Positions 1 to 8,615 of a stretch of DNA of 64,000 bases are shown here, one piece after another; positions within the stretch are counted from its first letter, which is position 1; the number at the start of each line of letters is the position of its first letter. The notes under the pieces were generated by a model. The model was given only the letters and a program-made list of their open reading frames with translations, was not told the origin of the DNA and did no database searches. The translations under genes and the position numbers were made by a program. The stretch is from Candidatus Rokuibacteriota bacterium (GTDB lineage Bacteria; Methylomirabilota; Methylomirabilia; Rokubacteriales; CSP1-6), in contig QHRU01000031.1 of NCBI GenBank assembly GCA_003220225.1, positions 62,001 to 126,000 of the forward strand. Direction: 5' to 3'.

Positions 1-1043
1 TCCTCTCGCAGCTGGCCAGCCTCACGCCGCAGGGGCTCACCCGCATCCAGCTGTTCTCCGGCGGCGCCGAAGCCGTGGAGGCCGCCCTGCGCCTTGCCAA
101 GGCCGCCACCGGCAAGCACGAGGTCCTCGGATTCTGGGGCGGGTTCCACGGCAAGACGGGCGGCGTGCTGGGCCTGCTCGGCAGCGAGTTCAAGCACCAC
201 CTGGGCCCCTTCATGCCCGGCCGCCACGTGTCGCCGTACGCGGACTGTTACCGCTGCCCGCTCAAGCTGCGCTTTCCGGACTGCGGGATCGCGTGCGCGG
301 ACTTTCTGCGCGACGTCGTCCGCTATCAGACGGGCGGCGAGATCTCCGCCATCATCGTCGAGCCGATCCAGGGGACGGCCGGCAACGTGGTTCCGCCGCC
401 GGGGTTCTTGCGGGCGGTCCAGGCGATCGCCAGGGAGCACGACGCGCTCCTCATCGCGGACGAGATGCTGACGGGCTTCGGGCGCACGGGTGCGATGTGG
501 GGCTGCGACCACGACGGCGTCGTGCCCGACGTGATGACGGTCGGCAAGGGCATGGGCGGCGGTTTCCCGCTGAGCGCCGTCGTCTCCACCGACGACCTGA
601 CGGGCCGCGCCCCCTGGTCGAACCCCAGCGCCAGCTCGTCCAGCTACGGTGGGAATCCCCTGGCGGCCGCCGCCGGGCTCGCCACGCTCGAGATCTTGCT
701 GAAGGAAGACCTCGTCCGCAACGCCGAACGCGTCGGCCAGGTCATGCTCAGACGGCTGGAGGCGCTGAAGGAGAAACACCGGTGCGTGGGCGAGGTGCGG
801 GGCAAGGGCCTGATGCTCGGTATCGAGCTGGTCCGTGACCGGCAGACGAAGGAGCCGCTCGCCAAGGAGGTGACGCGCGCGCTGTACCAGGAGTGCCTGC
901 GCCGCGGCCTGGTGGCCATGACGTACTCGCCCTCGATCCGAATCAACCCGCCCCTGGTCATCCGGGAGGATACCGCCCTCGCTGGCCTCGCCATCCTGGA
1001 CGAGGCGCTGGAGGCCGTCGGGCGCGCGCACGGGCTCCGCTGA
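1..1043 (+). CDS. Class III PLP-dependent aminotransferase, 5' truncated by window edge
   Basis: Fold-type I, class III aminotransferase transferring an amino group between an omega-amine or amino alcohol and a 2-oxo acid. The frame is open from base 3, so the N-terminus lies outside the window. Visible marks are FSGGAEAVEAALRLA (phosphate-cup region), IADEMLTGFGRTG with the PLP-ring aspartate, and VGKGMGGGFPLSAVV with the Schiff-base lysine at 546-548. A Cys-rich CYRCPLKLRFPDCGIAC stretch is typical of the 4-aminobutyrate/diaminobutyrate-like branch. The next gene starts 4 nt after the stop, so the two are co-transcribed. The substrate cannot be read from sequence; with an oxidoreductase and a CDP-alcohol phosphatidyltransferase downstream, an amino-polyol headgroup is possible (inference). 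Confidence 0.9.
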   Translation, partial: LSQLASLTPQGLTRIQLFSGGAEAVEAALRLAKAATGKHEVLGFWGGFHGKTGGVLGLLGSEFKHHLGPFMPGRHVSPYADCYRCPLKLRFPDCGIACADFLRDVVRYQTGGEISAIIVEPIQGTAGNVVPPPGFLRAVQAIAREHDALLIADEMLTGFGRTGAMWGCDHDGVVPDVMTVGKGMGGGFPLSAVVSTDDLTGRAPWSNPSASSSSYGGNPLAAAAGLATLEILLKEDLVRNAERVGQVMLRRLEALKEKHRCVGEVRGKGLMLGIELVRDRQTKEPLAKEVTRALYQECLRRGLVAMTYSPSIRINPPLVIREDTALAGLAILDEALEAVGRAHGLR

Positions 1044-1047
1044 GCGG

Positions 1048-2076
1048 ATGCTACGCGGGGCGATCATCGGCCTCGGGAACGTGGCCCTGGAGGGCCATCT
1101 GCCCGGCTGGACCCGTCGCGACGATGTCGAGATCGTTGCCGTCAGCGACACCGAACGCGGGCGCCGACAGCTCGCCGACGCGCGACTGCCGGCGGCGCGC
1201 TGGTACGACTCGGTCGACGGGCTTCTCGCGCACGAGCCGCTCGACTTCGTCGACATCTGCACGCCGCCCGCGAGCCACGGCCCCCTGGTGTGCCGCGCGC
1301 TCGAGCGCGGGCTTCACGTGCTCTGCGAGAAGCCCCTCGTCGTCGGCCCGGACGACCTGGCCCGGGTGAGCCGTCTCGCCGAGGCGACTCGCCGCGTCGT
1401 CCACACCGTTCACAACTGGCATCACGCGCCGATCATCAAACGGACGATGCAGCTCGTGCAGCAGGGAACGATCGGGCCGGTCACGCGGGTCGTGTGGCAG
1501 ACGCTTCGGACGCGCCCCGCCGCAGCCAGCAATGCGAACGGGGTGAACTGGCGCCTCGACCCCGCGCTCGGCGGCGGTGGCGTGCTGACCGACCACGGCT
1601 GGCACGTGTTCTATCTGCTCCGGAACTGGATCGGCGACCGGCCGACGGCGGTGAGCGCGCGCCTCGAGCGACGCCGGCACCTGACCTCGCCCGTCGAGGA
1701 TACGGCGACGGTGCAGGTGACCTTTCCCCGCGCGACGGCCGAGATCTTCCTCACCTGGGCCGCCGACCGGCGCGACAACGTCGCCGAGCTCGTCGGAACC
1801 GACGGGCGCATCGAGCTCCACGCGGAGACGCTGCGGCTCGAGCGCGACGGCCGCGAGCAGCGGTGGTCGTGTCCGCCCGCCCTGTCCAACGGCTCGGCGC
1901 ATCCGGAGTGGTTCGATCCCGTCGTGGATCAGTTCCTCGGCGCAGTGACCGGGACGGCGCCGCGCGACTCCAACCTCGCCGAGGCCCGGCTCTGCAGCGT
2001 GCTCGAGAGCGTCGCACGCGAGTCGAGCCGCCGCGGCGGGGTGTCCGTCGCCGTGCCGAGCCTGCCGATCGCATGA
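1048..2076 (+). CDS. Gfo/Idh/MocA family NAD(P)-dependent oxidoreductase
   Basis: 342-residue sugar/polyol dehydrogenase-type enzyme. The N-terminal Rossmann fold opens with AIIGLGNVA (residues 5-13), and the family signature CEKPL with its catalytic lysine is at 93-97. VHNWHH and the later GGGVLTDHGWH segment belong to the C-terminal alpha/beta substrate domain. Its ATG lies 4 nt after the aminotransferase stop, and its TGA overlaps the next ATG (ATGA), so it belongs to the five-gene + strand operon. Family members oxidise a ring hydroxyl of sugars or inositols. A dehydrogenase followed by an aminotransferase is how inosamines and aminosugars are made elsewhere, but the substrate here is unknown. 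Confidence 0.88.
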   Translation: MLRGAIIGLGNVALEGHLPGWTRRDDVEIVAVSDTERGRRQLADARLPAARWYDSVDGLLAHEPLDFVDICTPPASHGPLVCRALERGLHVLCEKPLVVGPDDLARVSRLAEATRRVVHTVHNWHHAPIIKRTMQLVQQGTIGPVTRVVWQTLRTRPAAASNANGVNWRLDPALGGGGVLTDHGWHVFYLLRNWIGDRPTAVSARLERRRHLTSPVEDTATVQVTFPRATAEIFLTWAADRRDNVAELVGTDGRIELHAETLRLERDGREQRWSCPPALSNGSAHPEWFDPVVDQFLGAVTGTAPRDSNLAEARLCSVLESVARESSRRGGVSVAVPSLPIA

Positions 2077-3224
2077 TCCTCGTCGTCGTGCCGTCCGCGT
2101 CGGACGGCGCACCGTCCGTCGCTCCCACCCGCGTCGTCGCCGGGCTTCCGCTCATCACGAGGATCGTGCGGGCGGCGAGGGCGGCTGGATTCGAGCAGGT
2201 GTTCGTGTGCGACATGGGCCCGGCGGTGCGCGGGCTCGTCGACGGCGCGGGCGCCGCCGTCCTGACGCCGTCGACCCACATTCCCCCGCTGTCCAGGCAG
2301 CGGATCGTCCTGGTGCCGGCGAACGTCGTGCCGCAGCCACGCTGGCTGCACGCGCTGCTCGAGATGCCCGTCGAGCCGGAACGGCTGTACGTCGACGGCG
2401 CCTGCGCGGTGGTCGTCGAGACCGAGCGGCCCGGCGTCGTCCTCGCCGCGGCGGCGCGCTCGACGCAGCCCGGCCTCGTGGTCGAGCTCGCCCGCACGTT
2501 CGGCAACCCTCCGCGGCCGCTCGCGCTGGACGGACGGTTCCCGCTCGTGTCCGCGACAGACGTCGCGACGGCGGAGACCTTGCTCCTGAGGTCCCTGATC
2601 AAGCAGAACGAAGGCTTCATGTCGCGTCACTTCGAGCGCACGATCTCGCTCGCTCTCACCCGGCGCCTCGCCTCGACCTCCGTGACCCCCGATATGATGA
2701 CGCTCACGAGCGTCGCGGTCGGGCTGGCCGGCGCGCCCTTCTTCCTGGGCGAAGCGCCGGCGCTCCAGCTCACGGGGGCGATGCTCTTTCTGGCCCACTC
2801 GGTGCTCGACGGCTGCGACGGCGAGCTCGCCCGGCTGAAGTTCCAGCAGTCGCGCCGCGGGGCGATCCTGGACTTCTGGGGCGACAACACCGTCCACGTC
2901 GCGGTGTTCATCTGCATGGCCGTCGGCTGGGCGCTGAGCGCCAGGACGGCGTGGCCGCTCGTGCTCGGAGCCGCCGCCGCGCTGGCCACGCTCGGCTCGG
3001 CGGCCCTCACGTTCGAGCGCACGGCCGAAGACCACGCGGTGGGCGCCGACAGCCCGCGCGCCGCCCGTCTGGCCGCCGCGCTCGCCAGCCGCGACTTCAT
3101 CTATCTGGTCATCGTGTTGTCCGCCTTCGGGAAGGCGTCGTGGTTCCTGGTGGCGGCCGCGGTGGGAGCGCCCGCGTTCCTTCTCCTCGTCGTCTGGAAC
3201 CGACGCCATGGCCGCGTTCGCTGA
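2073..3224 (+). CDS. CDP-alcohol phosphatidyltransferase with degenerate N-terminal nucleotidyltransferase-like domain
   Basis: 383 residues. The C-terminal half is a membrane CDP-alcohol phosphotransferase with the complete motif D249-G-x2-A-R-x8-G263-x3-D267-x3-D271, preceded by D246. The roughly 190-residue N-terminus resembles the cytidylyltransferase part of bifunctional inositol-phosphate cytidylyltransferase/DIPP-synthase proteins (RIVRAARAAGF, FVCDMG) but lacks the GxGTR nucleotide signature, so it is probably inactive. The linker LLRSLIKQNEGFMSRHFERTIS is also of the type seen in those bifunctional enzymes. The start is the ATG at 2073 inside an ATGA overlap with the preceding stop. 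Expected product: a phosphodiester lipid or polyol made in the inner membrane from a CDP-activated partner. Confidence 0.85.
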   Translation: MILVVVPSASDGAPSVAPTRVVAGLPLITRIVRAARAAGFEQVFVCDMGPAVRGLVDGAGAAVLTPSTHIPPLSRQRIVLVPANVVPQPRWLHALLEMPVEPERLYVDGACAVVVETERPGVVLAAAARSTQPGLVVELARTFGNPPRPLALDGRFPLVSATDVATAETLLLRSLIKQNEGFMSRHFERTISLALTRRLASTSVTPDMMTLTSVAVGLAGAPFFLGEAPALQLTGAMLFLAHSVLDGCDGELARLKFQQSRRGAILDFWGDNTVHVAVFICMAVGWALSARTAWPLVLGAAAALATLGSAALTFERTAEDHAVGADSPRAARLAAALASRDFIYLVIVLSAFGKASWFLVAAAVGAPAFLLLVVWNRRHGRVR

Positions 3225-4770
3225 CGTTCTGCTGCGCGGGCTCAACCTGTCGGGGCAGGCCATCGCGATCGGCGGCGTGGCCTTCGCGCTCATCGTCCTC
3301 TGGTCGGGGTGCGCCCGCGAGCAGGCGCCGCTGCGCCGCGTGTGGCCCCTGCTCGCGTTGGGCGCCGCGGGCGTCGCGGTCACCCAGTGTCTGTCGCTCG
3401 GTGTCGTCGTCGCCGCGCTGGGCACCGGCGCCGACTGGCACGCGCGCGAGCTGCTCGCCACCTCCTACGTCAGGGCCAGCGCGCTGCGGGTGTTCGCGAG
3501 CGGTGGGCTGATGGTCGGCGCCCTCACGCTTCGCCGGCCATCCCAGGCGCGGGTCCGCTGGGCCCTGCTCGCCGCGTGCACGCTGAGCCTCGTCGTCGCG
3601 GGCGCCTGGACGAGCCACGCGGCGGCACGCTCCGGCCATCGGGCGACGCTGATGGCGCTCGATGCGCTCCACCAGCTCGCGGCCGCCGTCTGGATCGGCG
3701 GCCTGTTCCACCTGGTGGTGGCGGCGGTCGGCTCGATCGAGCGCCCGTGGCCGCCGCGGCTGCTTCAGGGCTTTTCGGCGACGGCGCTCGCCGCCGTCGG
3801 CGTGCTGATCACGGCCGGCGTCGGGCTCACGCTGGGTTACGTCGGCGGCGTCCACGCGCTGCTGGGAACGGCCTACGGCGTCATGGTGCTCACGAAGATG
3901 GTGATCCTCGCGGGGCTCCTGGTCCTGGGCGCGGCGAACTTCTTCGCCGTGCGTCGTCTCGCGGGCCAACCGCCGATGTCCCTGCAGCGCGTCCGGCGCT
4001 TCGTGGAAGTCGAGCTCGGGCTCGGGATCACGGTGCTGTTCGCCGCCGCGTCGCTGACGTCGCTGCCGCCGGCGATCGACGTCGTCGCCGACCGGGCGAC
4101 CCTGGGCGAGGTGGCCACGCGGTTCACGCCGCGCGTGCCGAGCTTCACCTCACCGCCGATCGACGAGCTCCCTGTCGACGACAGGAACGCGCCCCGGACC
4201 GACTCCGACCGGGCGTGGTCGGAGTACAACCATCACGTCTCGGGGCTCTTCGTGCTGTCGATGGGGACCCTCGCGATCCTTCACGTGAGCGGCCTGGCGC
4301 GCTGGGCGCGTCACTGGCCGCTGGTGCTGCTGGGCCTGGCGAGCTTCATGTTGGTGCGCAACGATCCGGGAGCGTGGCCGCTGGGCCCGCAGGGATTCTG
4401 GGAGAGCATGGCCGAGCCCACGGTCTTGCAGCACCGCGTCTTCGTGCTCCTCGTGGTGGCCTTCGGCCTCTTCGAGTGGATGGTGCGCACCCACCGGCTG
4501 CGCTCGCCGCGGTGGGCGCTCGTCTTTCCTCTGCTCTGCGTCGTCGGCGGCGGCCTCCTGCTCACGCACTCGCACGCCAGCCTCAACCTCAAGGCCGAGT
4601 TCCTCCTGGAAGTCACCCACGCTCCGCTCGGCGTGCTCGGCGTCGTCATCGGATGGGCCCGCTGGCTCGAGCTGCGGCTGGCGGCGCCGGAGGATCGCCT
4701 GCCGGGTCGCGTCTGGGCGGCGGGACTGGCGGTCTTCGGGGTCCTGCTGCTGCTCTATCGAGAGAGCTGA
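3208..4770 (+). CDS. CopD-like polytopic membrane protein
   Basis: 520 residues, very hydrophobic, with many predicted transmembrane spans from residue 10 onward. The segment around TLMALDALHQLAAAVWIGGLFHLVVA is the hallmark of the CopD family (copper-resistance D), with conserved His and Trp in membrane helices. A soluble loop (about residues 290-340) separates a second membrane block that ends in THSHASLNLKAEFLLEVTHAP. It overlaps the preceding gene by 17 nt. CopD proteins move or bind copper at the inner membrane, but the lipid-synthesis neighbours make another role equally possible. No CopC domain or clear Met-rich site is visible. Confidence 0.8.
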   Translation: MAAFADVLLRGLNLSGQAIAIGGVAFALIVLWSGCAREQAPLRRVWPLLALGAAGVAVTQCLSLGVVVAALGTGADWHARELLATSYVRASALRVFASGGLMVGALTLRRPSQARVRWALLAACTLSLVVAGAWTSHAAARSGHRATLMALDALHQLAAAVWIGGLFHLVVAAVGSIERPWPPRLLQGFSATALAAVGVLITAGVGLTLGYVGGVHALLGTAYGVMVLTKMVILAGLLVLGAANFFAVRRLAGQPPMSLQRVRRFVEVELGLGITVLFAAASLTSLPPAIDVVADRATLGEVATRFTPRVPSFTSPPIDELPVDDRNAPRTDSDRAWSEYNHHVSGLFVLSMGTLAILHVSGLARWARHWPLVLLGLASFMLVRNDPGAWPLGPQGFWESMAEPTVLQHRVFVLLVVAFGLFEWMVRTHRLRSPRWALVFPLLCVVGGGLLLTHSHASLNLKAEFLLEVTHAPLGVLGVVIGWARWLELRLAAPEDRLPGRVWAAGLAVFGVLLLLYRES

Positions 4771-4787
4771 GCCGTCCCGGCTGCCGC

Positions 4788-5762
4788 ATGAAGCTGCTTC
4801 GCGTGCTGCTCCTCGTGCTCGGCGTCGTGTTCCTGGGCGTCCTCGTCGCCACGAACGACCCCGCGGCGATCCTCGCCGCGATCACGGGCCTGTCCTGGCG
4901 GCTCGCCGTGGTCGCCGTCTTTCCCTTCGTCCTGGTCACGACGTTCGACACGCTCGGCTGGCGCTACGCCTTCCTCCGCGATCGCGTGCCCTTTCGAAGG
5001 CTGCTGGCGATGCGGATCGCGGGCGAGGCCTTCAACCTGACCACACCGACGGCGTCGCTCGGCGGCGAGGCCATCAAGGCATGGCTGCTGCGCCGTCACG
5101 TGTCCCTCGACGAGGCCGTGCTGTCGGTGGTCGTCGCCAAGACGACCATCACGCTCGCCCAGGGCCTCTTCCTCCTGCTCGGCGTCGTCGTCGCGTGGAT
5201 GGCCGGGTTGCCGAACTCCTCGCTGCTGCACGGGATGATGTGGCTCCTCACGCTCGAGGTGCTGGCCCTCGTCGGCTTCGTGGTGGCGCAGATGCGCGGT
5301 CTCTTCGGCCCGGTCCAGCGCTGGCTCGCCCGGATCGGCCTGCGCCTGGCGCGGCACACGGAGACCGGCGCGCGCGTCGATCGCGGCCTCGTGAGGTTCT
5401 ATCGCGAGGAGCCCCGGCGGTTGATGCTCTCGATCGCGTTTCACTTCGTCGCCTGGCTGCTCGGCGTGGTGGAGGCCTTCCTCGCGCTGCGCTTCCTCGG
5501 GGTGCCCGTGTCGCTGACCACGGCCACCATCATCGAGGCGTTCGGAACGGCCGTGCGCTTCGCGACGTTCCTGGTGCCCGCGAGCGTCGGCGCGCAGGAG
5601 GGCGGCTACGTCGTGACGTTCGTCGCGCTGGGGCTGCCGGCCTCGACGGCGGTGGCCTTCGGCCTCGCGCGGCGCGCGCGCGAGATCCTCTGGATCGTCG
5701 TGGGCTTCGTCATCTTCGCGCTGGTGCGCGACCACCCGCGTCCCGATGTGCGCGACCGCTGA
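4788..5762 (+). CDS. Lysylphosphatidylglycerol synthase TM-region/flippase-like family protein
   Basis: 324-residue integral membrane protein of the family that contains the flippase half of MprF, with about eight hydrophobic helices. Characteristic segments are the AFNLTTPTASLGGEAIKAWLL region (family PxrxGEaxkaw-like motif) and ATFLVPASVGAQEGGYV near the C-terminus, which matches the family P-x2-G-x2-E-G signature. Start ATG 4788 follows the CopD-like stop by 17 nt. Members often translocate amphipathic lipids. In this operon it would be the natural flippase for the product of the CDP-alcohol phosphatidyltransferase (inference). It is the last gene of the operon; the next gene converges 10 nt away. 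Confidence 0.85.
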   Translation: MKLLRVLLLVLGVVFLGVLVATNDPAAILAAITGLSWRLAVVAVFPFVLVTTFDTLGWRYAFLRDRVPFRRLLAMRIAGEAFNLTTPTASLGGEAIKAWLLRRHVSLDEAVLSVVVAKTTITLAQGLFLLLGVVVAWMAGLPNSSLLHGMMWLLTLEVLALVGFVVAQMRGLFGPVQRWLARIGLRLARHTETGARVDRGLVRFYREEPRRLMLSIAFHFVAWLLGVVEAFLALRFLGVPVSLTTATIIEAFGTAVRFATFLVPASVGAQEGGYVVTFVALGLPASTAVAFGLARRAREILWIVVGFVIFALVRDHPRPDVRDR

Positions 5763-5772
5763 CCCCGCGTCG

Positions 5773-6600
5773 TCAGCCCACCAGCGACTCGATCGCCCGC
5801 ACCTCGTCGGCGGACAGCGGCACCTCGCGGCTGGCGAGATCCTGCTTCATGTGCTCGGGGTCGGTGGTGCCGGTCAGCGGCAGCATGCCGACCGCCACCG
5901 CGAAGCGGAAGACGACCTGGGGCCGCGTGGCTTTGGTCCGGGCGACGATGCGGCCCACGAGCGGATGCTGCAGCGCTTCCGGATTGGCGGTGAGCAGCGA
6001 GAAGCCCTGGTAGACGATCTTCCGCTCCGCACAAAACATGCGCACCGCCCGATCCCAGCCCAGCCGGGCGAAGCAGCGGTTCTGGACGAACGCCGGGGCC
6101 TCGGCGCCGGTGGCCGCCATCTGCTCGAGGTGCCGCAGCGAGACGTTGCTCACGCCGAGCAGCCGCGTGCGCCCGGCCTCACGCTCCTTCACCATCGCGC
6201 CCCAGGTCTCGGCGTCGTCATCGCTCCAGCTGTGGCCGGAGGCGGGCCCGTGCAGCACGTAGCTGTCGACGTGATCCGTTCCGAGGTGCTCGAGCGAGCT
6301 GGCCATCGACTGGGCGACCTGCGTCGAGCGATCGGCCGCGGGATCGTAGGGCAGCCGGTGGTCCTGGCCGTGCCGGTAGGTGAACTTCGTCTGGAGGAAC
6401 AGCTGCTCGCGCGTCACGATGCCTGCGCGGTACGCGGCGGCGAGCCCCTGGCCGACGCCGGCCTCGAAGTAGTGGCGCCGCTGGTTCGCGGTGTCGATGC
6501 CGCGAAAGCCCGTTCGCAGCGCGAGCTCGGTCACCGCCTGGGTGCGGTCTTCCTTCCAGGCCGTGCCGTAGAGGAAATCGGGAACGGCGGTGGGCGCCAC
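5773..6600 (-). CDS. Aldo/keto reductase
   Basis: 275-residue NADPH-dependent reductase with an (alpha/beta)8 barrel. FRGIDTANQRRHYFEAGVGQGL carries the catalytic aspartate; the usual DTAxxYxNE reads DTANQRRHYFEAG, so the canonical Tyr is displaced to a Tyr three residues later. FLQTKF supplies the lysine, and YVLHGP corresponds to the catalytic-His strand. The start is a GTG at 6600-6598 that shares one base with the TAG of the upstream binding-protein gene. It is the last gene of a five-gene minus-strand operon. Substrate unknown. Confidence 0.85.
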   Translation of the reverse strand: MAPTAVPDFLYGTAWKEDRTQAVTELALRTGFRGIDTANQRRHYFEAGVGQGLAAAYRAGIVTREQLFLQTKFTYRHGQDHRLPYDPAADRSTQVAQSMASSLEHLGTDHVDSYVLHGPASGHSWSDDDAETWGAMVKEREAGRTRLLGVSNVSLRHLEQMAATGAEAPAFVQNRCFARLGWDRAVRMFCAERKIVYQGFSLLTANPEALQHPLVGRIVARTKATRPQVVFRFAVAVGMLPLTGTTDPEHMKQDLASREVPLSADEVRAIESLVG

Positions 6601-7343
6601 TATCGAACGGACGCCTTCGGCGCCACCGAGACGCCGCGGGCCCCCGTCTTCTCGATCGCCCGGGCCACCAGTCCGGAGGCCTTGGCGTCCTCGACGAAGC
6701 CGCGCAGGTACGCGAGGCCGGCGTCGCGGCCCCTGGGGACACCCACGGCTTGCGGCACCTTCATGAACTGCCCGTCGAGCATGCGCGATCCGGGCAGCTT
6801 GTCGACGAGCCCGATCAGCGCCTGCCTCAATCCCGCCAGCGCGTCCACCGTGCCGCTCGCGAGCAGGTCAAAGGCTGCGTCGGCGTTCGGCGCCCGCACG
6901 AGCTGCGCGCGCTTCAGGCTGCGGCTGAGGAACAGCTCGTAGTTGGCGCGCGCCGGCGCGGCGACGCGCACGCCCTCACGGTCGACCTCCGCCGCCGCGC
7001 GCAGCGGCGAGGCCGCCGGCACGAGATAGGTGGCTTCGATTTCCAGATAGGCCGCGCTGAACCCGATCTCGCCCTCGCGGGCGGGATCGATCCCGAGAAA
7101 CGCGATGTCCCAGGCGCCCGTCCTGGCCGCGTCCACCATCGCCGCCACGCTCGTGTAGGCGATGAGCTCGACGGGCACGCCGAGCCGCCGGGCGAGCTCG
7201 CGCGTCAGGTCGATCGCCACGCCCCGGGACTCTCCGCGGGCCGGCTCTTTCTGGGCGAGGATGAAGTTGCCGTAGTTGATCCCGGCGCGAAGCGTGCCGG
7301 TCGGGGCGAGGTCTGCGCGGACGGCCGGGGTCGGCTGAGTCAT
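6600..7343 (-). CDS. Family 3-type substrate-binding domain protein without visible signal peptide
   Basis: 247 residues with the fold of amino-acid-type periplasmic binding proteins: TLRAGINYGNFILA at the N-terminus, GVAIDLTRELARRLGVPVELI, and DIAFLGIDPAREGEIGFSAAY in the first lobe. The protein starts directly with MTQPTPAVRADLAP, with no hydrophobic leader, lipobox or Tat motif, and no permease or ATPase gene lies nearby. Its ATG overlaps the CoA-transferase stop (ATGA). Either it acts in the cytoplasm as a sensor or ligand carrier, or export signals were lost. The fold assignment is firm; the role is open. Confidence 0.8.
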   Translation of the reverse strand: MTQPTPAVRADLAPTGTLRAGINYGNFILAQKEPARGESRGVAIDLTRELARRLGVPVELIAYTSVAAMVDAARTGAWDIAFLGIDPAREGEIGFSAAYLEIEATYLVPAASPLRAAAEVDREGVRVAAPARANYELFLSRSLKRAQLVRAPNADAAFDLLASGTVDALAGLRQALIGLVDKLPGSRMLDGQFMKVPQAVGVPRGRDAGLAYLRGFVEDAKASGLVARAIEKTGARGVSVAPKASVR

Positions 7344-8611
7344 GGCGCGGTCGGCGTCACGGCACCGCCGGCGAGCAGGCGCTCGACGTCGCGCGGGGCG
7401 AAGCCGGCCCACGCGAGGATCGCGCGGACCTCGCCGCCGAACGCCGGCGTCGGCGGGCCCGGCACGAAGCCGCCGTCGTCGACCTGGACCGGCGGGCCGA
7501 GCACAGTGACCGGCCCCAGCGTCCGATGCTCGAAGCGCTGGAACATCGCGTTCGCGGCCGGCTGCGGATCGTCCAGGATCTCGACGGGCAGCGCGACGCC
7601 GCTCGCGGGGACGCCGGCGGCGTCGAGGGCGACCTTCCACTCCTGGGTCGTGCGCGAGGCGATCGTCGCCTCCACCGCCGCCTTGAGCGCGGCGTAGTGG
7701 GCGTCGACGTCGGCCACCGGCGCCTTCAGCGCCGGATCCTCGTGACCGACGGCGGCCATGAACTTGCGGCGCAGCGACGGGCTGCCGCAGGCGACGGCGA
7801 GCGCGGCGTCCTTCGTCGCGTACGTCCGGATGTAGATCGCCTGCGAGGCCACGACGCGGTTGCGCGGCATCCGCTCGACCTGCTCCGCGAACGGCACGCC
7901 CCCGGCGCGCGCCCGCGTGAGCCACTCGCGAAAGGCGGCGTGGCGCGGGCCGTCCAGGGCTTCGACGCGGACCATGAGGTTGTTCTGCAGCGCGAGCGCG
8001 GCGAGCAGCAGCGAGGTGTCCACGCGTCCGCCGCGCCCGGTGCGCTCGCGCCGATAGAGGGCAGAGGCCACACCGAAGGCGAGCAGAGCGGCCGCCATGT
8101 AGTCGGCGATCGGCGACTCGCCCGTCGTCGGCAGGCCGTCCTTCACGCGTCCGCCCGTCACCATGAGCCCGCTCCGCCCCTGCACGACCAGGTCCATCCC
8201 GGCCAGCGCCGCGTCCGGCCCGCGCGCGCCGAACGCGGTCACATTGCCGACGACGAGACGCGGGTGACGCGGCCGGACCTGCTCGTACTCGAGCCCGAGG
8301 TCGGCGGCGAGGCCGGGGCGCATGTTGGTCAGGACGACGTCGGCGCGTGCGAGGAGCGCCTCGAGGATCTCGCGCGCGTCGGGATGGCGCAGATCGAGCG
8401 GCAGCGCGTGCTTGCCGCGGTTGCGGATGAGGAAGTGCCGGCTCTCGCCGCCGCCGAGAGGCGCGATGTGACGGCTCGGCTCGCCCTCGAGCGGCTCGAT
8501 CTTGATCACGTGGGCGCCGCCGTCGGCGAGGACCTGCCCCGCCCACGGCACCGCGATGAAGTGGCCGAACTCGACGACGGTGACGCCGGCGAAGGGACGC
8601 TCGGTGCTCAC
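7340..8611 (-). CDS. CaiB/BaiF family (class III) CoA transferase
   Basis: 423 residues. The start GVTVVEFGHFIAVPWAGQVLADGGAHVIKIEP is the typical CaiB/BaiF N-terminus that binds CoA. LDLRHPDAREIL, DVVLTNMRPG and VGNVTAFGARGP follow in the expected order, and D140 in AGMDLVVQGRSGLM sits at the position of the catalytic aspartate that forms the acyl-anhydride intermediate. It moves CoA between carboxylic acids in the cytoplasm. The gene starts 4 nt after the PEP-mutase-like gene and overlaps the binding-protein gene by 4 nt, so CoA activation of a small carboxylate is part of this operon. Substrate not predictable. Confidence 0.92.
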   Translation of the reverse strand: MSTERPFAGVTVVEFGHFIAVPWAGQVLADGGAHVIKIEPLEGEPSRHIAPLGGGESRHFLIRNRGKHALPLDLRHPDAREILEALLARADVVLTNMRPGLAADLGLEYEQVRPRHPRLVVGNVTAFGARGPDAALAGMDLVVQGRSGLMVTGGRVKDGLPTTGESPIADYMAAALLAFGVASALYRRERTGRGGRVDTSLLLAALALQNNLMVRVEALDGPRHAAFREWLTRARAGGVPFAEQVERMPRNRVVASQAIYIRTYATKDAALAVACGSPSLRRKFMAAVGHEDPALKAPVADVDAHYAALKAAVEATIASRTTQEWKVALDAAGVPASGVALPVEILDDPQPAANAMFQRFEHRTLGPVTVLGPPVQVDDGGFVPGPPTPAFGGEVRAILAWAGFAPRDVERLLAGGAVTPTAP

Positions 8612-8615
8612 CGGC

